DNA of 64,000 nucleotides from Glaciihabitans arcticus. GTDB taxonomy: Bacteria > Actinomycetota > Actinomycetes > Actinomycetales > Microbacteriaceae. Under the pieces are notes generated by a model. The model was given only the letters and a program-made list of their open reading frames with translations. It was not told the origin of the DNA and did no database searches. Below, piece by piece: positions 35,009 through 43,643 of the stretch; the stretch's first letter is position 1; every line of letters begins with the position of its first letter. The stretch spans positions 2,046,001 through 2,110,000 of the forward strand of contig NZ_SISG01000001.1 in assembly GCF_004310685.1 (NCBI RefSeq), written 5' to 3'. A program made the position numbers and the translations under genes.

Positions 35009-36256
35009 CTAGTGCTTGTTTGCGGCCCTTCTGCCGAGGATCGCGTCGGAGATGAGCACCAGAGCGAGGGCGAGCGCCACGATCCCCGCGTACACGAACG
35101 GCAGGTACTCGAGGCCCAGCGTGTCGAGCGTGATGGCGCCGACAAGGGCTCCTCCGCCGATACCGACGTTGAAGGCGGTGGTGTAGAACGCGCTCGCGGC
35201 ATCACGGATACGCGCAGAGGTCGCGTGCAGGAGGCGGGTCTGCAACAGCGGGGGCAGCACGCCCATCGTGAGCGCCCAGACGACCGTCGCCGCGACGGCC
35301 GCCGGGAAGTACGACGGCACCAGCGCGAGGGTGAGGATCGCCGCGAACAGCCCGATCATGCCGACGATGAGGCTTGCGCGCGGGCGGCGTCCGAGCCACA
35401 GGGCGACGAGTACCAGCGAGAGCGCGCCGACGATGCCGTAGAAGAACAGGGCGCCACTCACCGAGGCCTCGTCGATGCCGACCTGACGCACGAAGAACGG
35501 GGCGAAGTAGGTGTAGAAGCTGTACTGGCCGACCATGACCGTCGCCGTGATGATGCACACGAAGACGACCGCGAGCACCGAGTGGTCTCGACGGGGCGGG
35601 GCCGCGAGGCGGTGTTCCTTGGTCAGGACCTCGATGCCCCCGGTAGCTGTGCTGACCCGACCGCTGGCCGTTGCGTTGTCGACCCGCGGCAGGAAGACGT
35701 AGACGAACGCGGCCCCCACCACGATGAGCGCGGCGAGGATGCCGAACGACAGCCGCCAGCCGAACGCGTGACCGAGAGCCGTGCCGAGCGGAACGCCGAG
35801 CACGAACGCGAGGGATCCGCCGCCCAGGGTGATCGAGACCGCGCGGCCGATGTACTCGGTCGGCACGAGGTACGCGGAGTACGCCCCGACGACCGACCAG
35901 AACAGCCCGTGCGCCAATCCGCCCAGAATTCTGGATGCAACGAGCCATTCGTAACTCGGAGCGACAGCCGTGAACACCGCGCTCACCGCCAGCACCACGA
36001 GCACCGCGATCACGAGGGTGTGCCGTGAGAAGCGCCGGGTGAGGGCGACGAGGGAGGTGCTCGTGAGCACGACCGTGAAGGCGAACACCGTGACGGTGAG
36101 GCCGATAAGCGACTCGCTCACGCCGAGTTCGCGGCTCATCTCGGGCAGGAGCCCGGTAGGCAGCATCTCGATCGTGACACTCAGGAAGATGGCGACGGCG
36201 AGGGTGAAGAGGCCGGCGTAGGGGAACTTGAAGGGAGTAGAGGTGGGGACGCCCAT
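35009..36256 (-). CDS. MFS transporter, DHA1-type exporter
   Basis: This 415-residue membrane protein has 12 predicted helices and belongs to the major facilitator superfamily. It begins with KFPYAGLFTLAVAIFLSVTIEMLPTG cut at GLFTLAVAIFLSVTIEML, has ILGGLAHGLFWSVVGAYSAY in the fourth helix, and RDAASAFYTTAFNVGIGGG in the C-terminal half. These features fit the drug/sugar-efflux DHA1 group. The ATG at 36256 is chosen over a long upstream frame. It is a close paralogue of the next MFS gene, and the two lie in tandem 95 bases apart. Confidence 0.9.
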   Translation of the reverse strand: MGVPTSTPFKFPYAGLFTLAVAIFLSVTIEMLPTGLLPEMSRELGVSESLIGLTVTVFAFTVVLTSTSLVALTRRFSRHTLVIAVLVVLAVSAVFTAVAPSYEWLVASRILGGLAHGLFWSVVGAYSAYLVPTEYIGRAVSITLGGGSLAFVLGVPLGTALGHAFGWRLSFGILAALIVVGAAFVYVFLPRVDNATASGRVSTATGGIEVLTKEHRLAAPPRRDHSVLAVVFVCIITATVMVGQYSFYTYFAPFFVRQVGIDEASVSGALFFYGIVGALSLVLVALWLGRRPRASLIVGMIGLFAAILTLALVPSYFPAAVAATVVWALTMGVLPPLLQTRLLHATSARIRDAASAFYTTAFNVGIGGGALVGAITLDTLGLEYLPFVYAGIVALALALVLISDAILGRRAANKH

Positions 36257-36306
36257 GAGGGACGATCTCCGTTCGATGCTTGGGTGGGAACGTATCGCCG
36301 TCCGCG

Positions 36307-36325
36307 GGTTGCCGCTCCGGCAACC
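36307..36325. terminator. Hairpin between tandem MFS genes
   Basis: GGTTGCCG and CGGCAACC form an 8-bp perfect stem with a CTC loop. The hairpin lies in the 95-base gap between the two MFS genes and may attenuate or end transcription. No T-run follows on the minus strand. Confidence 0.4.
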
Positions 36326-36351
36326 TTTCCAGAGTACCCGACCGCGCCGGA

Positions 36352-37563
36352 TCAGGCCGGGGTGGCCCGCCTCGCCCGTGCGGCCCGCAGCGCGTCGAAG
36401 CCGAGGAACACCACAACCCCGGCGAGCAGGAGCGCGATCTCGAACAGGGGAAGCGTCGCGAGTCCGACGCCCTCGAGCACCAGTCCGCCGACGAGCGCAC
36501 CCGCGCCGATCCCGAAGTTGAAGGCCGTGGTCTGCAGGGCGGCGGCGAGGTCGCGCATGCGGAACGAGGCGGTGTGCAGCATCCGGGTCTGCAGCATCGC
36601 CGGCAGACCGCCGAACGACACGCCCCAGACGATGAATGCCGCGACGACGACCACCTGGTTGGCGGAGGCGAGGGCGAGCACCAGAACCGAGATCATCACC
36701 AGGATGCCAGCACCCACGAGTCCCCGGCGCGGGTAGCGGTCGGTCACGAGGCCCGCCAGCACGAGGCCGACGGCTCCGGCACCACCGAAGAGGAAGAGCA
36801 TAAACGGCACAACGTCGGGCTCGAACCCGCCCACGTCGATCAGCCACGGTGCGATGTAGGTCGAGAACAGGTTCTGTCCGCCCAGAATGAAGAGGATGAC
36901 GACGCACAGCACGAGCACCCCGCCGAGGCTCTTGTCCTTGCGCAGCGGCAGCGCGATCTCCCCGGTGCGCAGCGGAACATGGTGGTTTACCGGTGGCAGG
37001 TAGCGGATCACGACGATCGCGAGCACGGCGACGACGCCCGCGATGATCAGGAACGCCGCCCGCCAGCCGAGGGCGTGACCGAGCGCGGTGCCGACCGGAA
37101 CACCCAGTACAAAGGCCGCGGATCCGCCGCCCGCCGTGATCGCGACGGCACGGCCTAGCTGGTGCTTCGGCACGAGGTGCGCCGAGTAGGCGGCGACGAC
37201 CGCCCAGAACAGGCCGTGCGCGAGCCCACCGAGGATGCGCGCACCGACGAGGATCTCGTAGCTGGGTGCCACCGCGGCGAGCGTGTTGGCGAGGGCGATG
37301 ACCAGCAGCACAACGACCACGAGCGACTTGCGCGAGTAGCGGCGGGTCAGCGCGGCGAGAGGCGTTGTGGCGATCACAACGGTCGCGGCGAAGATCGTGA
37401 CCAGGTAGCCGACCGTCGAGAGGCTCACGTCGAGCTCTTCCGCCATCTCGGGCAGCAGGCCGGTGGGCAGGAACTCGCTGGTGACCGAGACGAAGATGGC
37501 GCCGGCGAGAGTCAGCAGTCCCACCCAGGGGAACGGCTGCTCTGCCTGCGTCTTCGACATCAT
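36352..37563 (-). CDS. MFS transporter, DHA1-type exporter (paralogue)
   Basis: This 403-residue, 12-helix MFS protein is similar to the downstream MFS gene (ARILGGLAHGLFWAVVAAYS, LGRAVAITAGGGSAAFVLGV, LAAALQTTAFNFGIGAG). Efflux of a drug or small metabolite is the family expectation. There are two adjacent ATG codons; the first is used and the longer frame is rejected. It diverges from purU with 33 bases between starts, so the promoters overlap. Confidence 0.9.
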   Translation of the reverse strand: MMSKTQAEQPFPWVGLLTLAGAIFVSVTSEFLPTGLLPEMAEELDVSLSTVGYLVTIFAATVVIATTPLAALTRRYSRKSLVVVVLLVIALANTLAAVAPSYEILVGARILGGLAHGLFWAVVAAYSAHLVPKHQLGRAVAITAGGGSAAFVLGVPVGTALGHALGWRAAFLIIAGVVAVLAIVVIRYLPPVNHHVPLRTGEIALPLRKDKSLGGVLVLCVVILFILGGQNLFSTYIAPWLIDVGGFEPDVVPFMLFLFGGAGAVGLVLAGLVTDRYPRRGLVGAGILVMISVLVLALASANQVVVVAAFIVWGVSFGGLPAMLQTRMLHTASFRMRDLAAALQTTAFNFGIGAGALVGGLVLEGVGLATLPLFEIALLLAGVVVFLGFDALRAARARRATPA

Positions 37564-37596
37564 TCCAGCGTAGCCGCCGCCCACTACTCTGGAATC

Positions 37597-38454
37597 GTGT
37601 CCGAGAACTCAACGCACTGGATCCTCACCCTCGTCTGCGAAGACCGGTCGGGCATCGTCCACGCCATCAGCGGCGCGATCGTCGAGGCCGGTGGCAACAT
37701 CACCGAGTCGCAGCAGTTCTCCAGTGACGACACCGGCACCTTCTTCATGCGCCTGCAGGTCGAGTCCGGGGTATCCCGAACCGACTTCGAGGCGGCGCTC
37801 GCCCCGGTGATCGAGCGCTACGGAATGGACTGGACTCTCGACGTGGTCGGCCGCCCGTTGCGCACGCTCGTGCTGGTCTCCAAGGCCGGGCACTGCCTCA
37901 ACGACCTGCTCTACCGGCAGCGCGCCGGGCAGCTCACCGTGGAGGTACCGCTCGTGCTCAGCAACCATGGCGACCTCGGCTCGCTTGCCGCGTTCTACGA
38001 CGTTCCGTTCGAGCACCACCCCGTTGTCTCCGCGGGGCAGAAGCTCGCCTTCGAGCAGCGGGTGCTCGAGGTGGTCGAGGAGCACGACATCGAGCTCGTG
38101 GTGCTCGCGCGCTACATGCAGATTCTGTCACCCGAACTGTGTGCCGCACTGTCGGGGAAGATCATCAACATCCATCACTCCTTCCTGCCCGGCTTCAAGG
38201 GCGCGAACCCCTACAAGCAGGCGCATGCGCGCGGCGTGAAGCTCATCGGCGCGACGGCGCACTTTGTGACGAGCGACCTCGACGAGGGTCCGATCATCGA
38301 GCAGAACGTCGTTCGTGTCGACCATTCGCGCACGCCCGCCGAGCTCGTGGCGATCGGCCAGGACGAGGAAAGCCGCACACTCACGCAGGCCGTCAAGTGG
38401 TTCTCGGAGGATCGCGTGCTGCTCGACAGTGCGCGCACCATCATCTTCAAGTGA
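37597..38454 (+). CDS. purU: Formyltetrahydrofolate deformylase
   Basis: PurU hydrolyses 10-formyl-THF to THF and formate, balancing the folate pool. The 285-residue protein has an N-terminal ACT domain (WILTLVCEDRSGIVHAISGA) and a formyltransferase-fold catalytic domain with KIINIHHSFLPGFKGANPY, the His-containing GATAHFVTSDLDEGPII and NHGDLGSLA. The GTG start gives the normal length. It complements glyA-folD elsewhere in the window. Its stop overlaps the next gene (GTGA). Confidence 0.94.
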   Translation: MSENSTHWILTLVCEDRSGIVHAISGAIVEAGGNITESQQFSSDDTGTFFMRLQVESGVSRTDFEAALAPVIERYGMDWTLDVVGRPLRTLVLVSKAGHCLNDLLYRQRAGQLTVEVPLVLSNHGDLGSLAAFYDVPFEHHPVVSAGQKLAFEQRVLEVVEEHDIELVVLARYMQILSPELCAALSGKIINIHHSFLPGFKGANPYKQAHARGVKLIGATAHFVTSDLDEGPIIEQNVVRVDHSRTPAELVAIGQDEESRTLTQAVKWFSEDRVLLDSARTIIFK

Positions 38455-39065
38455 GTCGGGGCGCACCCTCGCGTCGTGCCGTCGTCGGCACGGTGCTCAT
38501 GCTTCTCGCCTACGTCGGGGTGGGCATTGCCACGACGGCCCACCGGTACGTCATCTTCCAGACCCTGCTGGGTGGGACGACCGACCACGCGCTGGTCTAC
38601 CGACTGGTGTTCCTGGCCGAAACGGCCACGCTCGTCGTCTTCGCGGGAGCGCTCGTGCTGCACCTGTTCGCGCGACGATGGTGGTCGACTGTCCTGTTGA
38701 TGCTCGCGGTCGCGGGAATGGTCGTAGCGGTCTTCCTCAATCGCCCACCCCGTCGTGGGTCAAATCGCGCCCACAACGAGTTCGTGGAGCAGCTGGGCGT
38801 CATCCTCGGCGACAACGCCCTGGCGTCGACAGTCTTCGATGCGTCGGTTCACGCGACGTTCGTCGTCGTGGTCGCGGCACTCGTGACGACGGCATGGGCA
38901 TTCGGCCTGCGCTTCTACCGGGAGTGGAACATCGCTCCCGGCTCGGGCGCGATGGAGCGGGCCGTCTTCAGGGCGACCCCGTTCGTGATGTGGCTCTACC
39001 CGTTCTGCCTCATCGCCGTACTCGTCTTCAATGCGAACGTGGGTGCCGAGGTCTCCCTGCGCTAA
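38451..39065 (+). CDS. Membrane protein of unknown function
   Basis: This 204-residue integral membrane protein has about five hydrophobic segments (VVGTVLMLLAYVGVGIATT, LVFLAETATLVVFAGALVL, WSTVLLMLAVAGMVVAVFL, a segment near residue 145 and a C-terminal MWLYPFCLIAVLVFNANVGA). I recognise no family. It starts with GTG at the purU stop (GTGA), so the genes are coupled. Confidence 0.6.
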   Translation: MSRGAPSRRAVVGTVLMLLAYVGVGIATTAHRYVIFQTLLGGTTDHALVYRLVFLAETATLVVFAGALVLHLFARRWWSTVLLMLAVAGMVVAVFLNRPPRRGSNRAHNEFVEQLGVILGDNALASTVFDASVHATFVVVVAALVTTAWAFGLRFYREWNIAPGSGAMERAVFRATPFVMWLYPFCLIAVLVFNANVGAEVSLR

Positions 39066-39072
39066 CCCTGTG

Positions 39073-39108
39073 ACCCCCGTACAGGGGTAGACCCAGTAGG
39101 GTACTGGG
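39073..39108 (+). promoter_or_regulatory. Two short hairpins abutting the start of a small secreted protein
   Basis: ACCCC...GGGGT (39073-39088) and CCCAGTA...TACTGGG (39092-39108, 3-base loop) occupy the 36 bases immediately before the ATG at 39110, where a ribosome-binding site is expected. No AGGAGG-like sequence is visible. The second hairpin could block initiation, or the message may be leaderless. Confidence 0.4.
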
Positions 39109-39109
39109 T

Positions 39110-39361
39110 ATGACTCAGGTTAAGCGCTCCCTCGTCCGCACCGCCACCGCTCTCGTCTTCGGAACGGCCCTCGCGGTCTCCGTGGCCATGCCCGCCTCCG
39201 CGGTCGTGCACACCAACGAGTACTACACGTCGAAGGCGAAGTGCGTGACCTCGGCCGAGTGGTACACGAACCACGGTTGGAGCATCGTTGTGTATTGCGA
39301 CGTCACCGCCTCGAGCGGCGGCGTCGCTCACCAGTGGTACAGCCTGTTCCAGCGCGGATAG
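39110..39361 (+). CDS. Small secreted two-cysteine protein
   Basis: This 83-residue protein has a classical signal peptide (VRTATALVFGTALAVSVAM, cleavage predicted after PASA). The mature part is about 52 residues, starts VVHTNEYYTSKAKCVTSAEW, has two Cys likely to form a disulfide, and is rich in Tyr/Trp. I recognise no family. It lies alone between a membrane-protein gene and nagA and has an unusual hairpin-filled leader. A secreted peptide effector or structural peptide is possible, but nothing shows which. Confidence 0.62.
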   Translation: MTQVKRSLVRTATALVFGTALAVSVAMPASAVVHTNEYYTSKAKCVTSAEWYTNHGWSIVVYCDVTASSGGVAHQWYSLFQRG

Positions 39362-39401
39362 CCTTCGCGATTTGCGTGCCCGGCGTCACTACGCTGGGCA
39401 C

Positions 39402-40520
39402 GTGACTGTACTGTTCGAGAACGCCCGGACGATCTACGGCGAGCCCCTCTGGCTGCTCGTCGACGCGGGGCACTTTGTGTCCACCGGCTCCGGTGATGCT
39501 CCGGATGCCACAGCTCGCGTCGACCTCGGTGGCCGAGTCGTCACCCCCGGCTTCATCGACCTGCACGCGCACGGCGCGGGCGGTCACGGCTACGACAGTG
39601 GACCGGACGAGATGCGTGCGGGCGTCGCCGTCCACCGCGCGCACGGCACGACCCGCTCGCTCGTGAGCCTCGTGGCGAACCCGCTCGCGACCCTGCGCAC
39701 CTCGCTCGCGACCATCGCCGAGCTGAGCAGGACTGATCCGACCGTGCTCGGCTCGCACCTCGAGGGGCCGTTCCTCGCCGCGGATCGCCGTGGCGCCCAC
39801 AACCTCGACTTCCTGCGCGACCCTTCGCTCTCCGACATCGATGACCTGCTGGCTGCAGCCGACGGCACCCTCCGTCTGGTGACACTCGCCCCGGAGCTGC
39901 CGGGTGCGATGGAGGCCATCGACGCGTTCGTCGCGGCCGGAGTCACCGTTGCGATCGGGCACACCGAAGCCTCATACGACCTCGCTCGCGAAGCGTTCGA
40001 CCGCGGCGCGTCGATGCTCACGCACGCGTTCAACGCCATGCCGGGCATCCACCACCGCGCGCCCGGACCGGTCGTGGCCGCGTTCGAGGATGAGCGGGTG
40101 ACGCTCGAGATCATCCTGGACGGGCAGCACGTGCATCCCGATGTCGCTGCATTGGCGTTCACCGCCGCCCCTGGCCGCATCGCGCTGGTCACCGACGCGA
40201 TGGCAGCGGCCGGCTCGACGGATGGCGACTACACCCTCGGCTCCCTCACCGTCAGTGTCGTGAACGGGCTCGCGGTGTTGCGCGGCACCTCGACGATCGC
40301 CGGTTCGACGCTCACGCAGGATGCAGCACTGCGCATCGCCCTCGACCGCACCAGCATCGCCCCGGCTGCGGTCGTCGCGGCCCTCAGCTCGACACCGGCT
40401 CGCGCCATCGGCCTCTCCGACCGGTTCGGGATGCTCGCCGCCGACTACCCCGCGGACTTCGTGGTGCTCTCTGACGACCTGGCCGTCGACGAGGTCTGGG
40501 TGGCGGGGTCGCGGCTCTAG
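39402..40520 (+). CDS. nagA: N-acetylglucosamine-6-phosphate deacetylase
   Basis: NagA removes acetate from GlcNAc-6-phosphate. The 372-residue amidohydrolase shows PGFIDLHAHGAGGHGYDSG, SHLEGPFLAADRRGAHN, TVAIGHTEASYD, MLTHAFNAMPGIHHRAPG and ALVTDAMAAAG. The GTG start gives a normal length. It is convergent with nagB (36 bases between stops) rather than in one operon with it. Together they convert GlcNAc-6-phosphate to fructose-6-phosphate. Confidence 0.93.
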   Translation: MTVLFENARTIYGEPLWLLVDAGHFVSTGSGDAPDATARVDLGGRVVTPGFIDLHAHGAGGHGYDSGPDEMRAGVAVHRAHGTTRSLVSLVANPLATLRTSLATIAELSRTDPTVLGSHLEGPFLAADRRGAHNLDFLRDPSLSDIDDLLAAADGTLRLVTLAPELPGAMEAIDAFVAAGVTVAIGHTEASYDLAREAFDRGASMLTHAFNAMPGIHHRAPGPVVAAFEDERVTLEIILDGQHVHPDVAALAFTAAPGRIALVTDAMAAAGSTDGDYTLGSLTVSVVNGLAVLRGTSTIAGSTLTQDAALRIALDRTSIAPAAVVAALSSTPARAIGLSDRFGMLAADYPADFVVLSDDLAVDEVWVAGSRL

Positions 40521-40556
40521 CCTCCTCGGCGTGGTCTTGGCGGCGGCGCGATTCTC

Positions 40557-41330
40557 CTAGCTCCAGCGCTCCCAGTCGAACCGGTTGTCCCAGGCGTAGC
40601 GGTAGTAGTCGGCGTGCTCGAGGTCGGCCGCGGCATCCTCGTCCAGGATCACCGTGACCCGCGGGTGCAGCTGCACCACAGAGCCCGGCGTGCCCGCCGA
40701 GACCGCACCCTCGAGGGCAGCCGCTACGGCCGCGGCCTTCGCCGAGCCGAACGCGAGCAGCACGAGGTGCCGGGCGCGCAGGATGGTGCCGAGTCCCTGC
40801 GTGATGCAGTGGGTCGGGACATCCTCAAGAGAAGGAAAGAATCGCGCGTTGTCGATGCGGGTCTGCTGGGTGAGAGTCTTCACGCGCGTCAGCGACGCGA
40901 GGGACGACCCGGGCTCGTTGAAGCCGATGTGGCCGGTGCGACCGATCCCCAGGATCTGCAGGTCGACGCCGCCGGCCGCCACGATCGCGTCCTCGTAGCG
41001 CTCCCCCGCGCCCTGCGCCGGGCCGTCATCGCCGGGCACCCGTACGAGCGACGGCGTGAGGCCGAGCGGCTCCACCACCTCGCGCGTGATGACCGAGCGA
41101 TAGTTTTCGGGATGACCCGCCGGCAGCCCGACATACTCGTCGAGCGCGAAGCCGCGCACGCGAGAGAGGTCCAGAGAGAGGGCCGCGAGCGCCTTCCACG
41201 TGGTGAGCGGTGTCGAGCCGGTGGCCAGCCCCAGCACGGAATCGGCACGGGACGAGACCTGTGCCGCGATCGCGTCTGCGGCGATCTCGCCGGCCTCCGC
41301 AGCGGACGGAACGATGACGACTTCAGCCAC
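40557..41330 (-). CDS. nagB: Glucosamine-6-phosphate deaminase
   Basis: NagB converts glucosamine-6-phosphate to fructose-6-phosphate and ammonia. The 257-residue protein has LGLATGSTPLTTWKALA, FALDEYVGLPAGHPENYRSV, and the catalytic GIGRTGHIGFNEPGSSLAS. The GTG start overlaps the end of the ROK kinase gene by eight bases. It is the last gene of the operon that begins upstream at the importer. Length and motifs are normal. Confidence 0.93.
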   Translation of the reverse strand: MAEVVIVPSAAEAGEIAADAIAAQVSSRADSVLGLATGSTPLTTWKALAALSLDLSRVRGFALDEYVGLPAGHPENYRSVITREVVEPLGLTPSLVRVPGDDGPAQGAGERYEDAIVAAGGVDLQILGIGRTGHIGFNEPGSSLASLTRVKTLTQQTRIDNARFFPSLEDVPTHCITQGLGTILRARHLVLLAFGSAKAAAVAAALEGAVSAGTPGSVVQLHPRVTVILDEDAAADLEHADYYRYAWDNRFDWERWS

Positions 41331-42231
41331 GAGGAGCTCCCAGATAGGCGGCACCGAGCGCCGCAACCGGCGAGCCCTCGGGCAGGCGGCGCAGGCGCTC
41401 GGGCAGCCCGAGCGAATCGATGAACGGCGAGCTGGCGGCCCACGTGTCGAGGATCGCCGTGACGCCGCCCAGCACGCGGTCGCCCAGGTGGCTGATACCG
41501 CCGCCGATGACCACGAGTTCCACATCCACGGTCAGCACAAGGATCCGCACCGAGGTCGCGACACCCTCGAACAGGCGGCGGCGGATCTCGAGCGCTCGCG
41601 CGTCACCGGCGTCCGCGGCATCCAGCACCGCACTGACCGCGTTGTCCTCGCCGGTCGCCCACTGCCGGGCGATGCCCGAACCCGAGGCCATGACCTCGAG
41701 CCCGCCGGGCTGGCCGTCCAGGTCGAGCGGGCCGAGGGGGTCGACGAGGATGTGGCCGATCTCGCCGGCCGCACCACGCGAACCGCGCCAGAGGGAACCG
41801 CCGAGCACCAGCCCCGCGGCGAGACCGGTGCCGAGATTGAGGTAGCCCATCGACGAATCGGCGGGCAGGTCGAGCAGGTGGAACGCACCGAGCGCGGCAG
41901 CATTCACGTCATTCTCGACGCGCACGGGGGTGGCGAAGCGGTGCGACAGCTCAGCGCCGAGGTCGAGGTGCTCGACCCCGAGGTTGAGGGCGTGCGTCAC
42001 GCGCCCGGCGCGCGAGTCGACGGCGCCGGGAATGCCGACCCCCACGGTCGACAGGTGTTCGAACCGGATGCCCGCCGCCGACACCAACCCGGTGACAGCC
42101 TCGACCGTGCTCTCGAGCACAGCTGCGGGACCCCAACCGGTCGGCAGCCGCAGCTTCTGGGCGATGCTGCCGTCATCCGCGAGCAGCACGGCCTCCGTCT
42201 TGGTGCCGCCGATGTCGATGCCGACCCTCAC
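41323..42231 (-). CDS. ROK-family sugar kinase, probable GlcNAc kinase
   Basis: This 302-residue ROK protein has no helix-turn-helix, so it is a kinase. It starts VRVGIDIGGTKTEAVLLAD (ATP-binding) and has GVGIPGAVDSRAG, the phosphate-site VENDVNAAALGA, GTGLAAGLVLGGSLWRGSRG and GEIGHI. The Zn-binding Cys cluster of typical ROK glucokinases is reduced here. Between nagB and the NagZ-type gene, GlcNAc is the expected substrate, with glucosamine as an alternative. GTGA overlap with the GH3 gene. Confidence 0.88.
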   Translation of the reverse strand: MRVGIDIGGTKTEAVLLADDGSIAQKLRLPTGWGPAAVLESTVEAVTGLVSAAGIRFEHLSTVGVGIPGAVDSRAGRVTHALNLGVEHLDLGAELSHRFATPVRVENDVNAAALGAFHLLDLPADSSMGYLNLGTGLAAGLVLGGSLWRGSRGAAGEIGHILVDPLGPLDLDGQPGGLEVMASGSGIARQWATGEDNAVSAVLDAADAGDARALEIRRRLFEGVATSVRILVLTVDVELVVIGGGISHLGDRVLGGVTAILDTWAASSPFIDSLGLPERLRRLPEGSPVAALGAAYLGAPRG

Positions 42232-43643
42232 CGCGCTTCCCTTTCCAGCCAGGCCTCGAGGGCTGCGCCCGCGTGCCGCGACGCTCCGAAGGTGGCGACG
42301 TCGGCGTAGGCGCGGGAGTCGTCGGGCCAGCCCATGTCGACGACGAGCACTGACGGGTTCGCTTGCCGCTCGCGGTCGATGAGGTCGCGCACCCAGGCGT
42401 GCCGGTGGTTGTCCTTGCCGACGAGCACGAGTTGTCCGCCGGTCGCGGCCAGCTCCTCGCCCGAGCCGGTGCGCGCATCGAAGCGCGGACCCCACGGCGC
42501 GACCCCGATCGCGATGTTGGCGACGGTCTGCAGGGCGACGAGAGTGCGGTCGTGTTCAACGCTCACTCCCGCGCGCACGTCGAACGCGGCGGCGCTGCGC
42601 TCGAGGTCGAAGCTGGGCTCGTCGGCGGTGGTCGCAGGGATCGGGAGCGCGTCGGCCTGAGCCGCGAGCTCGCGCGCGAGGGCGATGTTGCGGGAAGCTG
42701 CATCCTCAAGCCGCGCGGACGTCAGGCGACCCGTGCTCACCGCCGTCTGCAGCGCGTGTTCGATCGCGTCGAGCTGCTCGTCGGTGTTGTCCGTGCCGAT
42801 GCAGAGCAGGTCGCAACCCGCGGCGATCGCGAGCACGGCGGCCTCAGGGATACCGACCTCGCCGCTCGCCCCCGCCATGTCGAGGGCGTCGCTCACGATC
42901 ACGCCGTCGAAGCCGAGGTCGCGGCGCAGGAGGTCTTCGAGGACGATGCGCGAGAAGGTCGCGGGGCCGCTCGGATCGACCTGTGGAAGAAGGATGTGCG
43001 AGGTCATGACGGTGCGCGCACCGGCCGCGACGACCGCCTCGAAGGGCGCGAGTTCGCGCTCTCGAAGGGCAGACAGCGGCAGGTCGACGACGGGCAGGGC
43101 GAGGTGCGAGTCCTGGGCTGTGTCGCCGTGGCCCGGGAAGTGCTTTGCGCTCACTGCGACACCCGTCGACTCGTGCCCACGCACCCATGCGGCGCTGTGG
43201 GCCGCGACGAGGGCCGCGTCGCTGCCGAAGCTGCGCACCCCGATGACCGGATTGTCCGCGTTCGAGTTGATGTCGACATCCGGAGCAAAATTGAGGTTCA
43301 CACCGGCGAGACGCAGTTCCCAGCCGACCTGGCGGGCCACCTGCTCGGTGTAGTCGAGGTCGTTGATGCGACCGAGGAGGGCGTTGCCCGGGTACGGAGA
43401 TCCCTGGTCGTAGTACAGCCGGGTTACATCACCGCCCTCCTCGTCGATCGCGATGAGGGAATCTGGATTCGCCTCGCGGATCGCTCCGGTGAGCTCGCGC
43501 AATTGCTCGCGCGACTCAATATTGTTGCCGAAGATGCACACTCCGGCTAGGCCGTTGCGCAGTCGCGCAGCCAGCCATTCGGGAAGCTCCGTGCCGACGA
43601 AGCCGGGGAGCAGGACCGCGGCAGCGTTTGTCGAAGGGGTCAT
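42228..43643 (-). CDS. nagZ: GH3 beta-N-acetylglucosaminidase, NagZ-like
   Basis: This 471-residue GH3 enzyme has no signal peptide and so acts inside the cell. It shows LIAIDEEGGDVTRLYYDQG, NLNFAPDVDINSN, the NagZ motif SAKHFPGHGDTAQDSHLALP with the general-acid His, and the nucleophile region FDGVIVSDALDMAGA. It would release GlcNAc from imported chitobiose or muropeptides. The related Nag3 enzymes of Actinobacteria are phosphorylases, so phosphorolysis is an alternative. It lies between the importer and the GlcNAc kinase, overlapping both. Confidence 0.9.
   Translation of the reverse strand: MTPSTNAAAVLLPGFVGTELPEWLAARLRNGLAGVCIFGNNIESREQLRELTGAIREANPDSLIAIDEEGGDVTRLYYDQGSPYPGNALLGRINDLDYTEQVARQVGWELRLAGVNLNFAPDVDINSNADNPVIGVRSFGSDAALVAAHSAAWVRGHESTGVAVSAKHFPGHGDTAQDSHLALPVVDLPLSALRERELAPFEAVVAAGARTVMTSHILLPQVDPSGPATFSRIVLEDLLRRDLGFDGVIVSDALDMAGASGEVGIPEAAVLAIAAGCDLLCIGTDNTDEQLDAIEHALQTAVSTGRLTSARLEDAASRNIALARELAAQADALPIPATTADEPSFDLERSAAAFDVRAGVSVEHDRTLVALQTVANIAIGVAPWGPRFDARTGSGEELAATGGQLVLVGKDNHRHAWVRDLIDRERQANPSVLVVDMGWPDDSRAYADVATFGASRHAGAALEAWLEREAR

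Noticed and set aside
36257-37612. Upstream extension of the first MFS gene to an 867-residue frame
   Set aside because: The extension is antisense-like Arg-rich sequence in another frame of the second MFS gene. The real start is the ATG at 36256.
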